The notes under the pieces are model-generated. The model had not been told where the DNA came from. It did not search any database and saw only the letters and a program-made list of their open reading frames with translations. Of a DNA stretch of 64,000 nucleotides, positions 1-11,128 are shown in pieces. The stretch's first letter is position 1. Each line of letters begins with the position of its first letter. A program made the position numbers and the translations under genes. Location of the stretch: NCBI GenBank assembly GCA_003415625.1, contig PYIU01000008.1:3286001-3350000 (forward strand), given 5' to 3'. The stretch is from Aquanectria penicillioides (Eukaryota > Ascomycota > Sordariomycetes > Hypocreales > Nectriaceae).

Positions 1-593
1 TACAAAACTAGGCAGATTGAAAGAGCTAAAAAGCGTGAAGAATACGGATAGAAAGGAAGGGCTTAAAATGACTAGCACGTGACTGTCCGAAAGAGGGCAA
101 GTGACTTTTTGTACCAAAAGGCACATCTTTTTTCTTGTTAATGCTTGTGGAACTTCCCGTCGCACATTTATTGCCAAGCCCATTAATGCAGACTAAGCTC
201 GTACGTAGCCTATCTCGTTTATTCTATTTTCCATGTTCAAACCCTTCCAACAAGCAACAGGATCAAGACAATTGGCTTGGAAGGCAAGCAACGACCTGCA
301 ACGACCTGCGCCATTCTATCTAGGCTGGAAATGAAGCACAGATTGTACTTACCCTAGACTTTGTGAGGATCGAGTGAATTAGGTTAGCGTTCGAGCACAT
401 GGTCCGTGCAGATCGGACCAACCAATTTCATCGAGCTGAGTCAGCACATAGACTAACTAATCCCAGGTTGCCAATCCTCCTTTGATCTTCCCAAGAAAAC
501 GGTTGACTTGTTACAGACAACCTATCGCTGATTTTATTGATTCAGGAAGAGGTATCCTCTTTTCCCAAACTTTAGGCTTCTTTAGTCCATATC
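1..593. other. Intergenic, upstream of kinase-ankyrin gene
   Basis: No convincing coding region is seen. A 62-codon open frame at 135-323 has no family features. The last few hundred bases should hold the promoter and 5' leader of the kinase gene starting at 594. No repeat or RNA gene was recognised. Confidence 0.5.
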
Positions 594-2111
594 ATGGGAA
601 TATGTTGCTCCCGGACCAAAGTCGAGCCGGTCCCCGACGCGTCTGACGCGTCTGAGGCGACTGACCTGCCTGAGCAACGTTATCAGCCTGACCAGCCTCG
701 CGAGTACGCCAACGATGACGAGATTCCTTTTGCGCCTGATGGCAATGGCCCCATCATAGACAATCTTGTTGAGAGGGTCAAAGGGAATTCCGGCCCTTTC
801 AAAGGTCTCGAATGTGTCCGCAAAACTGTTATCAAGGAATCAGACCCCAGTACACGAGAAGCTACGAAACGCAAACTGATTCAAGAAGCAAGAATCCTCC
901 ACTACGCTCGTCACCATCACGTTGTTCGTCTCATTCATACATACTTTGACAACCGAGATCAGGGACAGGTAAAATTCTCAGTTGTCATGGACAGAGCAGA
1001 TGGAAACCTGTTCGAGTATCTCAAGCCTGGGAAGACGCCCGAGAGAAAGTGGTTTGGTTGCCTAATTGGCGTTGTGCACTATATCCATACCTTGGGTGTC
1101 CGCCACAGAGACATCAAGCCGACAAATATTTTGATCAAGGGCGAAACAGTCCTCTTGGCAGATTTTGGAATATCACAGATGGGCCTTGGGAAGACGATGC
1201 CAACCACGAATCTGTACCGGAATTCTTTGAGGACACGACAGTACTGCGCTCCTGAAGTGGACCAAGGCAGGACCAGAGGACGATCGGCAGATATCTTCTC
1301 GTTAGGTGCTGTGTTTCTAGAGATGCTTCTTGCTCATTATTATCCAAGTGGACTTCAAGAACTAGGCGGCATCTTACAAACTCCGTCTGAACAGGGATCA
1401 TCATATGCCAAAAACATCGACATGGTCCATGGATGGATGAACCAGAGGCTTCACCCGATTGGCTGGGAACAGGAAATCCTCACTCTTTGTCAGATGATGT
1501 TGCAAACCGATCGGAACCTTCGTCCAACTGCTGAAAAGTTGGATTTAGATTGGTCAGCGAGTGTGAGCTTGGACAAATCTCTGATTTGCAAATGTGCCGG
1601 CCTTAGGTCTAAAACAAAGGAAGATGCTTTGATAGTGGCATGCCAAATGGGCTCAGTAGACCAAGTTAAATGTCTAATCAATGAAGGAGTAGACCCGAAC
1701 ACCATGAGCGCGATTCATCATGCTTCTGCAGCTAGATCAAAAGCTACTGTGCAGGCTTTGTTGGAAGCTGGGGCTTCCGTTGATGGCCTGAACCCTAGCG
1801 GACAGACAGCCTTGCACTGTGCAGCACGAAATGGAGCCGAAGACGTGGTTACATTGCTTTTGGATCACGATGCTAATGTCAATGCAAAAGACGAAAACGA
1901 GCAAACAGCACTTCAAGGCGCAGCGGCACATGGGTATGATAATATTGTGAAAATATTATTATATGCGGGAGCCGATCTTAATGCAGAAGACTATGGTGGA
2001 GAAAACGCATTTCATTTTGCGGAGAAACGTGATCACCAGGACGTCTTGGAGATATTGGATAATTTTAAAGAAGACCTACGACAGCCGTCGACTGGTGATG
2101 CTCCAAACTAG
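594..2111 (+). CDS. Protein kinase with C-terminal ankyrin repeats and N-terminal acylation motif
   Basis: Single-exon gene of 505 residues. A Ser/Thr-type kinase domain (about 55-330) shows a Gly-containing loop near 64-67, Lys77, alphaC Glu98, HRD at 171-173 with a following K and N, DFG at 190-192 and APE at 219-221, so catalysis looks intact. Residues about 345-495 form four to five ankyrin repeats, a protein-binding solenoid. The N-terminus MGICCS fits the N-myristoylation pattern (Gly2, Ser6), and Cys4/Cys5 are placed for palmitoylation, which suggests a membrane-tethered kinase. The start is chosen because that motif begins at the first Met. It ends 250 bases from the stop of the opposite-strand HeLo-pseudokinase gene. 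The substrate is unknown. Confidence 0.85.
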   Translation: MGICCSRTKVEPVPDASDASEATDLPEQRYQPDQPREYANDDEIPFAPDGNGPIIDNLVERVKGNSGPFKGLECVRKTVIKESDPSTREATKRKLIQEARILHYARHHHVVRLIHTYFDNRDQGQVKFSVVMDRADGNLFEYLKPGKTPERKWFGCLIGVVHYIHTLGVRHRDIKPTNILIKGETVLLADFGISQMGLGKTMPTTNLYRNSLRTRQYCAPEVDQGRTRGRSADIFSLGAVFLEMLLAHYYPSGLQELGGILQTPSEQGSSYAKNIDMVHGWMNQRLHPIGWEQEILTLCQMMLQTDRNLRPTAEKLDLDWSASVSLDKSLICKCAGLRSKTKEDALIVACQMGSVDQVKCLINEGVDPNTMSAIHHASAARSKATVQALLEAGASVDGLNPSGQTALHCAARNGAEDVVTLLLDHDANVNAKDENEQTALQGAAAHGYDNIVKILLYAGADLNAEDYGGENAFHFAEKRDHQDVLEILDNFKEDLRQPSTGDAPN

Positions 2112-2361
2112 TACAGGGGCCGACCTAGATGGGCTTGGTGCATGTAAATATATATAATACTAAATATGGAATTAATGGAATATAGAGATAGTTGACCGCT
2201 CAACGAATATTGAGCCTAGGAGATCTCACTGGGCATGCTAAATTCTAGGTGCACTATGAATGGTAGGCTTAACGGACACTGCTCTGCATGAATCTTCGTA
2301 TTGCTTAAATTAACGCGTACTATTTAGCATACAACGCTTGACCTTAGTAAAACTGTCTATG

Positions 2362-4343
2362 TCAAATTGCAACCCCTTTCAGTTCCTCAACTACAAACTC
2401 AGTGAATGCATCGTGAAGTTTGACGCCAACATCTGAGTCCCGTGACTGATCAGAATCCTCCTCGACGTGCATCCCCATTTCACCATGAGCTACTAGACAC
2501 CGCCTCACGGCTCTCCAGTACTTATCTCCCACAATGTTACGTAGCTCTCGAAGGGGATCTGCGGTGCCAAAAGGCGGGCGGCCTAACTCGCCTAGCAACC
2601 AGCTGCGGATTTTGGCATCCTGTGGGTTCGACTCTGGCCACTTCTTGAGACACATGAGTTTGTGAAGTGGCTTCCAATGAGCAATCTCCAAGAGAATGAG
2701 CCCAAGACTGTAAATATCAAATGTTTTCCGAGAGTTTCCATTGGTAGGTTCTGTGTTGTGGATCCTTGGCCATCGATATATGTCCCACTTGACATCAAGG
2801 GAGCGAGATGTCGTTTTGTTGCTCTCTGGTCGGGCATATTCAAATCCCGATAATATGGGCTTCTCAGGATCGAATTTGTCTCCATTGAATGCGAAAACAA
2901 CATTCCCACTATGGATCCCCTTGTGTAGCCAATTCGTTGTGTGAAGGTACAGCAGTGAAGAAGCCAACCTCCATGCGAGAGAAATCCGCTGAGCCAGCGT
3001 TGGCTTATATTGCTCCTGGCCCAAAACATTGTGAAGAGACTGAAGCGTCGTTTCCTTGTTGGAACCTTCAGGCATACTGAATATCCACCCGTATTGGCGA
3101 TTGTTTTCATAATCGTTGATAAATCCGACACAATGCGGCGAATACAAGTGCCGAGGCTTGTTGGCATGCAACATCCGGGCAAGAGTTAGCGTCCGCAATC
3201 TGGCCTCGTTGTCCTCATCAAAACCTTGTATTTTGATCCCGACCTTTCTCCACTCGATCCAGACCTCCAGGTTCTTACCATTACTACATAAAGTGCCTCG
3301 CGGTCGGCATGGCTTGGATGAATCTTTGGCATTTTCGCTCTCTGCGTAGAAAAAAGCATCGCCTAGTGTAGATGAATCGTACTGATTGATACTAATCAAC
3401 CCTTTCAGATCTTTCTCAATTTCCGAATTAATTCCAGCCCGCATTCCGTCAGAGATTCGATTAATTTCTTTCAACCGCAATAGATCTCGCAGCATTTCAT
3501 CGTTTTCATTGCGAGAAGTCTTGACCAGATTGCCAGAGCCCCTGGAAGTGCTGATAAGATTAGTCACTGCGTCAAACATGGCTTTGAGTTGATCGATGTC
3601 GTTGTGGACAAGGACTATCTCCCGATAAGCCTTTGCTGTAATCTCCTGGATGCGTTTCTCCCGGTAACCTCCCATCAGCTCATGCATGCGCTGTATCAAG
3701 AAGTGTAGATCCTCGAGCAAGTTTTCAAAGACTTGCTTATCCACCATTACCCATCGAACGCGCACGGGGTGCGTAATTATTTCCTTTGCATTCTGTGCCT
3801 GTTTTGACATCCATTTCATGATCTGCTTTGTTCCTCTCAAGTGTTTGGATTCTTCGCTTGTCTTCTCATAAGCCCTTGCTAAACTCGAAATTTCCTTGAT
3901 AGTATCCATATCTATCGACTTTCCATCACCTTTGAGTTGATCGTTTCCTCGAAGTGGAGTTGATTCGTTCTTCCAACGAGAATTGAGATCCTTGAATTCC
4001 CCCAACAGCCTCCCTATGCGCGAAATGATGCCGCAGAGTTCAACCGCATTTGTCCCAAGTGTCGTTGCCACATCCGATCCTTCGGGCACATCGATCAAGC
4101 CAACCTCCTCGCCCCAAGCAAGGAGGCGATTGTACTCGATAGTAAGTTGAAGCCGACACTTCTCACAGTCCTTAGGCATGTCCACCATAGAGGAGAGAAA
4201 TCTGAAAACTAATGGGTTGTTGGATGTTAGGACAATCATGAATGCGACGTATTCGGTGACCCACGTTTCACAGAATGATCAAATACATCAAATGCCAATG
4301 ATGTCACTCCAATCGCGAGCCCACCTCCTGTGACGGGATCCAT
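2362..4343 (-). CDS. HeLo-domain (HET-s type) protein with C-terminal pseudokinase
   Basis: Two exons: 4343-4265 and 4208-2362, intron 4209-4264 (donor GTGGGT, acceptor TTAG), giving 641 residues. The short first exon supplies the hydrophobic start MDPVTGGGLAIGVTSLAF typical of HeLo domains; the helical domain covers about residues 1-230. In HET-s-like proteins it is a membrane-active, cell-death-inducing domain. Residues about 320-610 are kinase-like, but the catalytic loop reads HKGIHSGNVV instead of HRDxKxxN, and the DFG position reads SGF, so it is a predicted pseudokinase. The architecture fits fungal innate-immunity or incompatibility proteins; I infer that the kinase-like part senses or regulates and the HeLo part executes. 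A shorter model starting at 4239 would lose the HeLo N-terminus and is less likely. Confidence 0.82.
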
Positions 4344-5117
4344 GATTGATAGCCTCTTGAAAGATAGAACTGTGGTGTGGGTACAATTGGAATAAATGAT
4401 GTTGTTCCGCAGGGTGTAGGAAAGGAGAGCGCTGGTGTTGCAATTGCAATGGAGATTGAGGTATTTTCTTAGAGTGACCGCGTCCTCAAATTTCTTATTG
4501 ACTGGGAATAGTCTAGGACTCTACCATATTTATTTATCGCATTTGCATGGGTCCTTAGCTTGGGCATACTTGCATCAAGGGGTGACCCATCTCCATATTA
4601 GGTGCGGATATGTACGCTAGTATTCAGCTCGCTCGGCGCCTGATTTCCTCTCTTCGCAACCATTGAAAACAACTGATAAGGCTCAGTAAATGATGTTTAT
4701 GAAACCCTAGCTTTCCTCGTCTCGAGTAAGTCTCAATTTATTGCAGAAGTGAGACGATGCCTACGGCCATGAAAAAATCTAAATTGAATTGGGTATGATT
4801 GATGTGCATTTCTTCTGTTTGATGAGACCCTGGCTCATATCAATGAGCTGCTGCCTAAACAGGGCGATAATGGAAGTGCACGTTGTCAGTCTTGGAGACA
4901 AACTTGGGTCGCCGCATCGCAACCCCTGCCAATCGATTTACGAATGAGATTTAACTGAGGGGCAGTCTATTCCACCGCTAGCACGCATTTGGCGCACATG
5001 CATTGAAAGCGCGCTCTACTTTTAGCAACTAAATCGTGGGCTCTGCTAACTGGCTTGGTGTTCAGGCACCAAGCCTCGCTCGACCTCGTCATGTTCCTAG
5101 GGTTATGTTGTGGTTGA
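4344..5117. other. Intergenic region
   Basis: Holds the upstream region of the HeLo-pseudokinase gene (minus strand) and the downstream flank of the regulator gene ending at 5118. No RNA gene, repeat or convincing ORF is seen. Confidence 0.5.
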
Positions 5118-7920
5118 TCATGAATGATCAAATCCCGAACTACCAAATATTGTAGATGGAAGCATCATGCTCTCAATATCTGCTTCCCAATTCCCAAGGA
5201 ATGGCGCCATTCCGAGTTCAGCATCAAAGAAACCGGTGAACCGCATGGAGTCAGGTCTCGTTTCATCCGAGTGGTCCACCATGTCCCCTGCAATATTCCT
5301 CGCATGTGTCCAATCTCTGAGATGTTGAGACTGCTGGGTTACTCGAGCCTCCGTGGATTGAGAGTTACGAGCCCCGGATATCAGTCGTCGAGGTTGCTCT
5401 TCCTCTGAACAAGCCGATGGCATTAGCAATCACATCCTCGACAAGGCCATCAGGAAATTTCGACATACCGTTATGAACAGACTTGACTCGCTTGCGCAGC
5501 AGTGTTAGAAATTTCATGTAGTCTCGGGCTGGACAATATTTGTCGCTCATGTGTTCCAGTGTGTGTATGCAACTTCTCCAACCCTGTTCTAATTCCAGTG
5601 AGTCAAAGTGATGGGTATGCAATTGTACGTATTCAGCAAGAATGAGTATTATCCCGGAAGTTATTACATCTATCACCCGTTAGCTGTTTTCTTAACACAT
5701 TACAAGTAACGGAATCATACAAAATGTGCTGAACCACCATGCGCCTGTGGAATCATGTGTCGTTGCCATCTCCAGCGACTTGACAAGCTCACAAGTCGCT
5801 GAAACACACTTGATGGCACAAGGAATCCGGAGAGCCATGGCCAACTCTGTGTTGTTCGGCTGACTACTGGGCTCGTTCGTGTTGGCACTTTCATGCCTCT
5901 GCAAGTCTGACCGCACTGATGCGCATAACGAGCTGAAACTTGGACGATATATGAGAATTTTCAAATGAAGATATCTGAACCAAGCCAATTTGTTAGTTTG
6001 AGTATAAATGGCCTATAGAATGACTTACCGTGCCCGAAGAACATTTGACAATCGCTTGAACATTGCATCAGAGGACCCAGACCTTGCATCCCTCTGATCC
6101 CAGGTCAGAGCCGGATGAAGGCCTTTTTTGAATTCTTCCAATAAATAATTTAGACGAACCATAGCATCGAAGTTTTGATGATCATTAGTTGGCGTCTGGC
6201 TTATCTCTGATGTAGCCTTCGATCTCAAACCCGGATGATAGATCTCAGTTAGGATTTCAGCGAGGATTTTCGCTAACTGGATATTTCCCACTGTGAATAG
6301 GTTTTGCGAAAGGACGCCTTCGAGCTGATTCACAGACCCAGAATCGAGATTCAAGTACCCATCATCTACCGGCTTGGGCAAGGGCACATTGTTGATTACA
6401 TGGATGGAGGGGGACGACCAAGAGTCATGCTCACTGTCCTTGTAGATTGTTAGCCATATAGATCCATGAATCACCTGGCAGTACTCACATTTCCATTTGA
6501 ACGCATCCATGCCAAACCCGCCGTCGAATTTCAGTTTCCACCTCAGATTGTCTTTTGGCGCACCCGTTTGTTTGGAGACCAAGACCGACAGCCATTCTAC
6601 CGGCTAAACCGATGATGTTATAGCAGCGGGTAGGGTACTGCGTGCACGATAAGTACATGCCAGCCATTAACAAGGCTTGTACATGCGAGATGCCACCGTT
6701 GTCGAATAGCTCAATATTAAGAAGCGTCTTCATTCTGGCAAAAAAGAGTGAGGACGTGATTTCCTTTTCTTCTGGGGGAAGATCCGAAAATTGGCAGCCT
6801 AGGGCAAACATGGCATTGAGCGCGCAAAAGAATACTGAGCGAGGACATTTGCTACCACCTAGGCCAATATCATTTCCCGGGCTCACCGGAAGCTCCTGGT
6901 AACCCTCTGGGGTCCATAAGGAGCAGTATTGGCGCCGAAACGCTATGGAATGAATCCACGGATAGAAGATGTGAACATGCGCGAGGAAAGCATCGAAAAG
7001 TTGGTCTGCTGCCGCTCGTGGAGGGAGGGAATATTCAGATTGTAACATATTGCTGATTACTTGCCCTCGTTTTGGTGTGTAGTTCCTATCCTCGGTGCTC
7101 GACATCTGCCCTGGTCTTGGCGCATCGACATCTTGAATATTGGAATTATTACTTGACGAAGGGACATCTCTTAGAAGCGATAGAACGGATGACTGTCCAT
7201 AGAACTCATTGCTCCTAGAATTAGGGAGTTCAGTTTGGACGGTTATTGTAGCCCCCATAGCACTGATGGGACTGGGTCCGTTGCCTTGTTCTGGGGCATC
7301 CCGCGGCGACCGGGGCTCCCGGTGTCCAAGAGAGTGTGGATCATTGCTATGATCATCACGAAGTGATAACCGATGTGGCACATGCCTTTCGATGGAAGGT
7401 GTTGATCCTATACCTTGGCTTCTATTGCCATTGTCTGCTGGGATAGCATTTGTGCTAGGAGAGGCCCTCAAATACCAATATGAATGTCGACGATCCTCTG
7501 TTTCTTGCCCTCCTGAATATGATTGGCCAACTTCAGATGAGACAACGGCATCTAGATCCTTACGGGTATTGCCCGAAACCCTTGGCTGTTCCTGGAAGCC
7601 CTTGATGACTTGCTGCAGCTCACGGACCTGGTTCTGCAGGGACTCGATATATCTAGGCAATACTTAGACTGCCAGTCTTTTGGCTTTTTGAATCGTAAAT
7701 TAACGTACTCTTGTTCACTGACTCGCTTTGCACAGCTTGGTAGAAGAGTGTAACTGCAGTTTGATGACTTGTCACCCCGCTTCCCACATGGCCCGCAGAT
7801 GGGTTTGGTACCGTCGCATCGAATCTTGCGTTCCCTGCAGTTGTCGCAGGCCAGGGCGATTCGCTTGCGCTTGGAAGGCCTACCAGGACCTCCGGGAGAG
7901 GAGTGTTCCTCAGATTCCAT
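5118..7920 (-). CDS. Zn2Cys6 transcription factor with fungal-specific TF domain (cluster regulator candidate)
   Basis: Six exons: 7920-7709, 7652-6489, 6433-6029 (or from 6438), 5974-5721, 5669-5469, 5404-5118; 840 residues if the acceptor before 6433 is used. The Zn2Cys6 cluster begins CDNCRERKIRCDG near residue 25, followed by a linker and the predicted dimerisation helix EYIESLQNQVRELQ. The middle-homology domain lies in exons 2-4. At exon 3 the acceptor before 6438 restores the conserved motif MTVSMTLGRPPS but then hits a stop; the acceptor before 6433 keeps the frame open but destroys the motif. This suggests a one-base loss in the C run at 6409-6413, or a sequencing error. The gene is divergent from the dehydrogenase, with two CGG-N7-CCG sites within 130 bases of its start, which suggests autoregulation. 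Confidence 0.8.
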
Positions 7921-7985
7921 CTGCGAGTGCTTTCAACAAGGGCTCTTGTGGATGAAAGGTCGGCTAGGGCTTCCGCGTCCGACAA

Positions 7986-7998
7986 CGGGATGTTCCCG
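7986..7998. promoter_or_regulatory. CGG-N7-CCG inverted repeat, site A
   Basis: Reads CGGGATGTTCCCG. Inverted CGG half-sites are the usual target of Zn2Cys6 dimers. It lies 66 bases upstream of the regulator start codon at 7920. Confidence 0.65.
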
Positions 7999-8035
7999 AG
8001 AGTCACAAGCGAGTAGATCACGTGGGGTGGGAATC

Positions 8036-8048
8036 CGGGCTGTTCCCG
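8036..8048. promoter_or_regulatory. CGG-N7-CCG inverted repeat, site B
   Basis: Reads CGGGCTGTTCCCG, same spacing and TCCCG arm as site A, 50 bases further from the regulator gene. The pair could bind two dimers. Confidence 0.65.
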
Positions 8049-8472
8049 AACCGGCCACACAGGGTTTGAAGCCAGGTTCCTAAGATTCCGACCGGATCAA
8101 GAGGGATTATCACCTTGGTTCCGAAGATGAAATAACAAATAATAGAAGACTGGATGGAATGGGTCGGAAATGTCGGAATTGTCTCCTTTTCTCTTTTACT
8201 TGGATTTTATTTGACTTCTAAGTGATTTCCATCAGTATATTTACTGGGCTTATCCCTACGACGGCCTAAGGAGGACGGTTCCTACGATTATGTCTACATG
8301 AGATACCTTTATGCACGTCATGCCATGGTTTGGAAAAAGCCTTATAGATATGACTAAAGTCTCTTTGTCCAAGATCCTTATTAGTTCGTTCCGTACCAAG
8401 CTGGGGCGGAACAAAGATAAGATGAAGGCATCACTTGCGGAATTGCAGCGGCGCACGACGAAATGTGGATCT

Positions 8473-8485
8473 CGGGAGGGTCCCG
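8473..8485. promoter_or_regulatory. CGG-N7-CCG inverted repeat, site C
   Basis: Reads CGGGAGGGTCCCG. It sits 101 bases upstream of the FAD dehydrogenase ATG at 8586, a usual promoter distance in fungi. Confidence 0.6.
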
Positions 8486-8585
8486 TGCCGAGCATCAAGG
8501 CAAACCTGCGATCACTACAAAATGGCTGGGGTTGTGGCAATTCGTTATCTCCCGTAGAATTCGTCATTAGCCCACTGTCAAGGAC

Positions 8586-10711
8586 ATGTGGAGAGCCAAT
8601 CGTCTGATAAACTTGACCGCTCTGGTGCGTCGCCAGCCCATTCGGCCCCAACAGCCATGGCGTATCAATGGACATCTCGCCAAAGGTGCAAGCCGTAATT
8701 ATGAGAGCAAAGCATCCAGTGGTGTGTCACAGAACCCGCCGACCAAGCCCAAATCCGGCAACTTATTCTTATTGGTATCGATATTGGCGACCGGTATTAC
8801 AGCTTGGCTTGTGGGTCGATACCAGCGCCATTCAGTCCCGGAAAATAGTAGAATTGTATATGCGACGAAATCGCAAATGGAAGTAGTGAGTTTGAACTTG
8901 ATTCCCTGAGTAATTATTTCCAGATTATTCAGTCACTAATGTGCGATTCTTCTTGCTAGGCCATTGAAGAACTTCGGGGGTTTTTGGGAGAAGACGGCGT
9001 GTCTACAGACGACGAAATCCTCAAAGCCCACGGCTATTCAGAATGGTCAAGTGTCAATATTGATAGATTGCCAGTGGCAGTTGTATACCCAAATTGCACT
9101 GAAGATGTGTCAAAAATTGCCAAAATATGCACTGCCCATGGTATACCAATGAGTAAGTACCAGATTCCCAAGAATTCGGCCGATTATCTCAATTTACACT
9201 TTTAGTCCCCTATTCTGGTGGCTCAAGCGTGGAGGGAAACTTTTCTGCACCATTTGGCGGATTTAGTATTGACTTTATGAATATGAACAAAATTTTGGAA
9301 CTCCAAAGTGAAGAGTAAGCTGTCGGCAGTGTCTATCGCGACTATTCCATGCTGATGATGATAGTATGAACGTTCGAGTGCAACCGTCTGTATCCTGGAT
9401 GGACTTGAACGAAATGATTAAAGATAGCGGTCTCTTTTTCCCCATTGACCCAGGTCCATCTGTCAGTCGCCCTCCCAGGAACTTGAAGAGCTCTACTGAT
9501 GGCTCCCAGGCACAAATCGGCGGTATGATAGGTACAAACTGCAGGTAATGTTTCTTACCGTCAGTATTGAATGGCTGTCTGACTGGATGCAAGTGGAACG
9601 AATGCAGTGCGATATGGTACCATGAAAGACTGGGTTGTTAATCTGACTGTGGTACTAAGCGATGGTACGATATTAAAAACCCGACGAAGGCCTAGGTAAG
9701 AACTAGAAAAACCCTCCCGCCCCCAAAAAAGAGCCTATTTAATTGATTGGTCTGGCAGAAAATCCTCAGCCGGGTACAACTTGAATTCACTCATTGTTGG
9801 CTCTGAAGGGACACTTGGATTGGTCACGGAGGCAACCCTCAAGCTCGCCACAATTCCTGAAGAAACGGGTGTCGCCGTCGTCGCCTTTCACACAATCAAA
9901 GATGCTGCGAGCATGGCTGTCGATGTTATTCACAAAGGAATTCTCGTAGGCGCGGTCGAAATTCTCGACGAAGTCCAGATGAATGTGATCAACCGTGCTG
10001 GAGCTACAGGAAGACAGTGGAGAGAAGCGCCAACTCTGTTCTTCAAGTTCAGTGGCACAAAAGCAGGTGTCGCTGATAACATTAGCCAAGTGCGCCAAAT
10101 CGCAAACAACTATAGTAACCTGGGATTCGAGTTCGAAAATGACCCAGAAAAGCAAAAGCGGCTTTGGTCCGCGAGAAAGGAGGCTCTTTGGAGCATGCTC
10201 TCGCTAAGAGAATCAGGAAATGAGGTATGGTCAACAGATGTTGCAGTTCCGTTGTCAAGAGTGGCGGAAATTATTGGTAAGACATTGAGCGCTGGAGGAG
10301 AATGTTTGCTAATGATGTTCATGTTCTAGAGTTGTCCAAGAAGGACCTAAACAAGCTTGGGCTCTTTGGAAGTATTGTTGGACACGTTGGGGATGGGAAT
10401 TTCCATGAAGCCATTCTTTTCGATGGGGATCAAGAGCGCACAATGGTTGAAGACTGTGTGCACAAAATGGTTGATCGAGCATTGGAGATGGACGGAACTT
10501 GTACAGTCAGTCACTAACCCTTCACATGCACCACTATCCAAATCACTAACTTGAAGTATAGGGGGAACATGGAATCGGCCTAGGCAAAAAAGAGTATTTG
10601 CGCAAAGAACTTGGTGATGCACCAATCCAAGTCATGAAGACGATTAAGAGGAGCCTTGATCCGAAGTGGATTATGAACCCAGGAAAGATTTTTGACAATG
10701 AGGATGTATAG
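8586..10711 (+). CDS. Mitochondrial FAD-linked 2-hydroxyacid dehydrogenase (D-lactate dehydrogenase, cytochrome type)
   Basis: Nine exons: 8586-8885, 8960-9152, 9206-9314, 9365-9461, 9510-9544, 9594-9695, 9759-10276, 10330-10505, 10562-10711; 559 residues, and every join keeps frame. The N-terminus is Arg-rich and lacks acidic residues, like a mitochondrial presequence, with a membrane segment near residues 57-77, as in Dld1-type enzymes of the inner membrane. The FAD_binding_4 (PCMH) part shows [12 protein letters not shown] and [19 protein letters not shown]. The FAD-oxidase C part shows [12 protein letters not shown] and [13 protein letters not shown]. The family oxidises D-2-hydroxyacids to 2-ketoacids, passing electrons to cytochrome c. 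The cluster suggests the substrate may be a D-2-hydroxyacid other than lactate, such as a mandelate-type acid; that is inference. Confidence 0.88.
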
Positions 10712-11128
10712 ATGCACGGGGAATCAGGAGACGTTATACAAGGAGTATATAACCATCCTTATTCTGTCGGCTCGAAATAAAAGACAGATTAATTTATTAA
10801 AAATGATCTACGTTACAAAGCCCTCTATAGACCTGCGTGTCGCTCTGACTCATGTCATCTTTGCCCCGCAGGCACTTCCCCGCAAGACAAGGGCAACAAG
10901 AAATAGCGTCGACGCATTGATGAGCGGGGTTGGTTGTTGATGCTATTCGCACTGTACGGATTTCTCAAGACTGGTACGATATCAGAGATTCCAATTCCTC
11001 CTATTGAAACATCATCCTCTCTCCCCCTTCAGCCGCTCTGTCACATTTGTGAACGCGAAGACTTTCAACAAGCCATTTCCTAGCCTAAAAGCCGCTTCGC
11101 ACAGCCTCAAGTCTAAACCCCTCACATT
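10712..11128. other. Intergenic region
   Basis: Holds the dehydrogenase 3' flank and the second regulator's promoter. No CGG-N7-CCG repeat of the cluster type was found, unlike the three other intergenic regions of the cluster. Confidence 0.5.

Larger units (their letters stand above)
7921..8585. promoter_or_regulatory. Divergent promoter region between regulator and FAD dehydrogenase
   Basis: A 665-base region between two genes transcribed away from each other. It contains three CGG-N7-CCG inverted repeats, listed separately: two near the regulator start and one 101 bases before the dehydrogenase ATG. Open frames here have no recognisable protein features. Confidence 0.65.

Noticed and set aside
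5365..5469. Apparent second frameshift near the 3' end of the cluster regulator
   Set aside because: An intron 5405-5468 with donor GTATGT, GCTAAT branch and TTCAG acceptor restores the frame.
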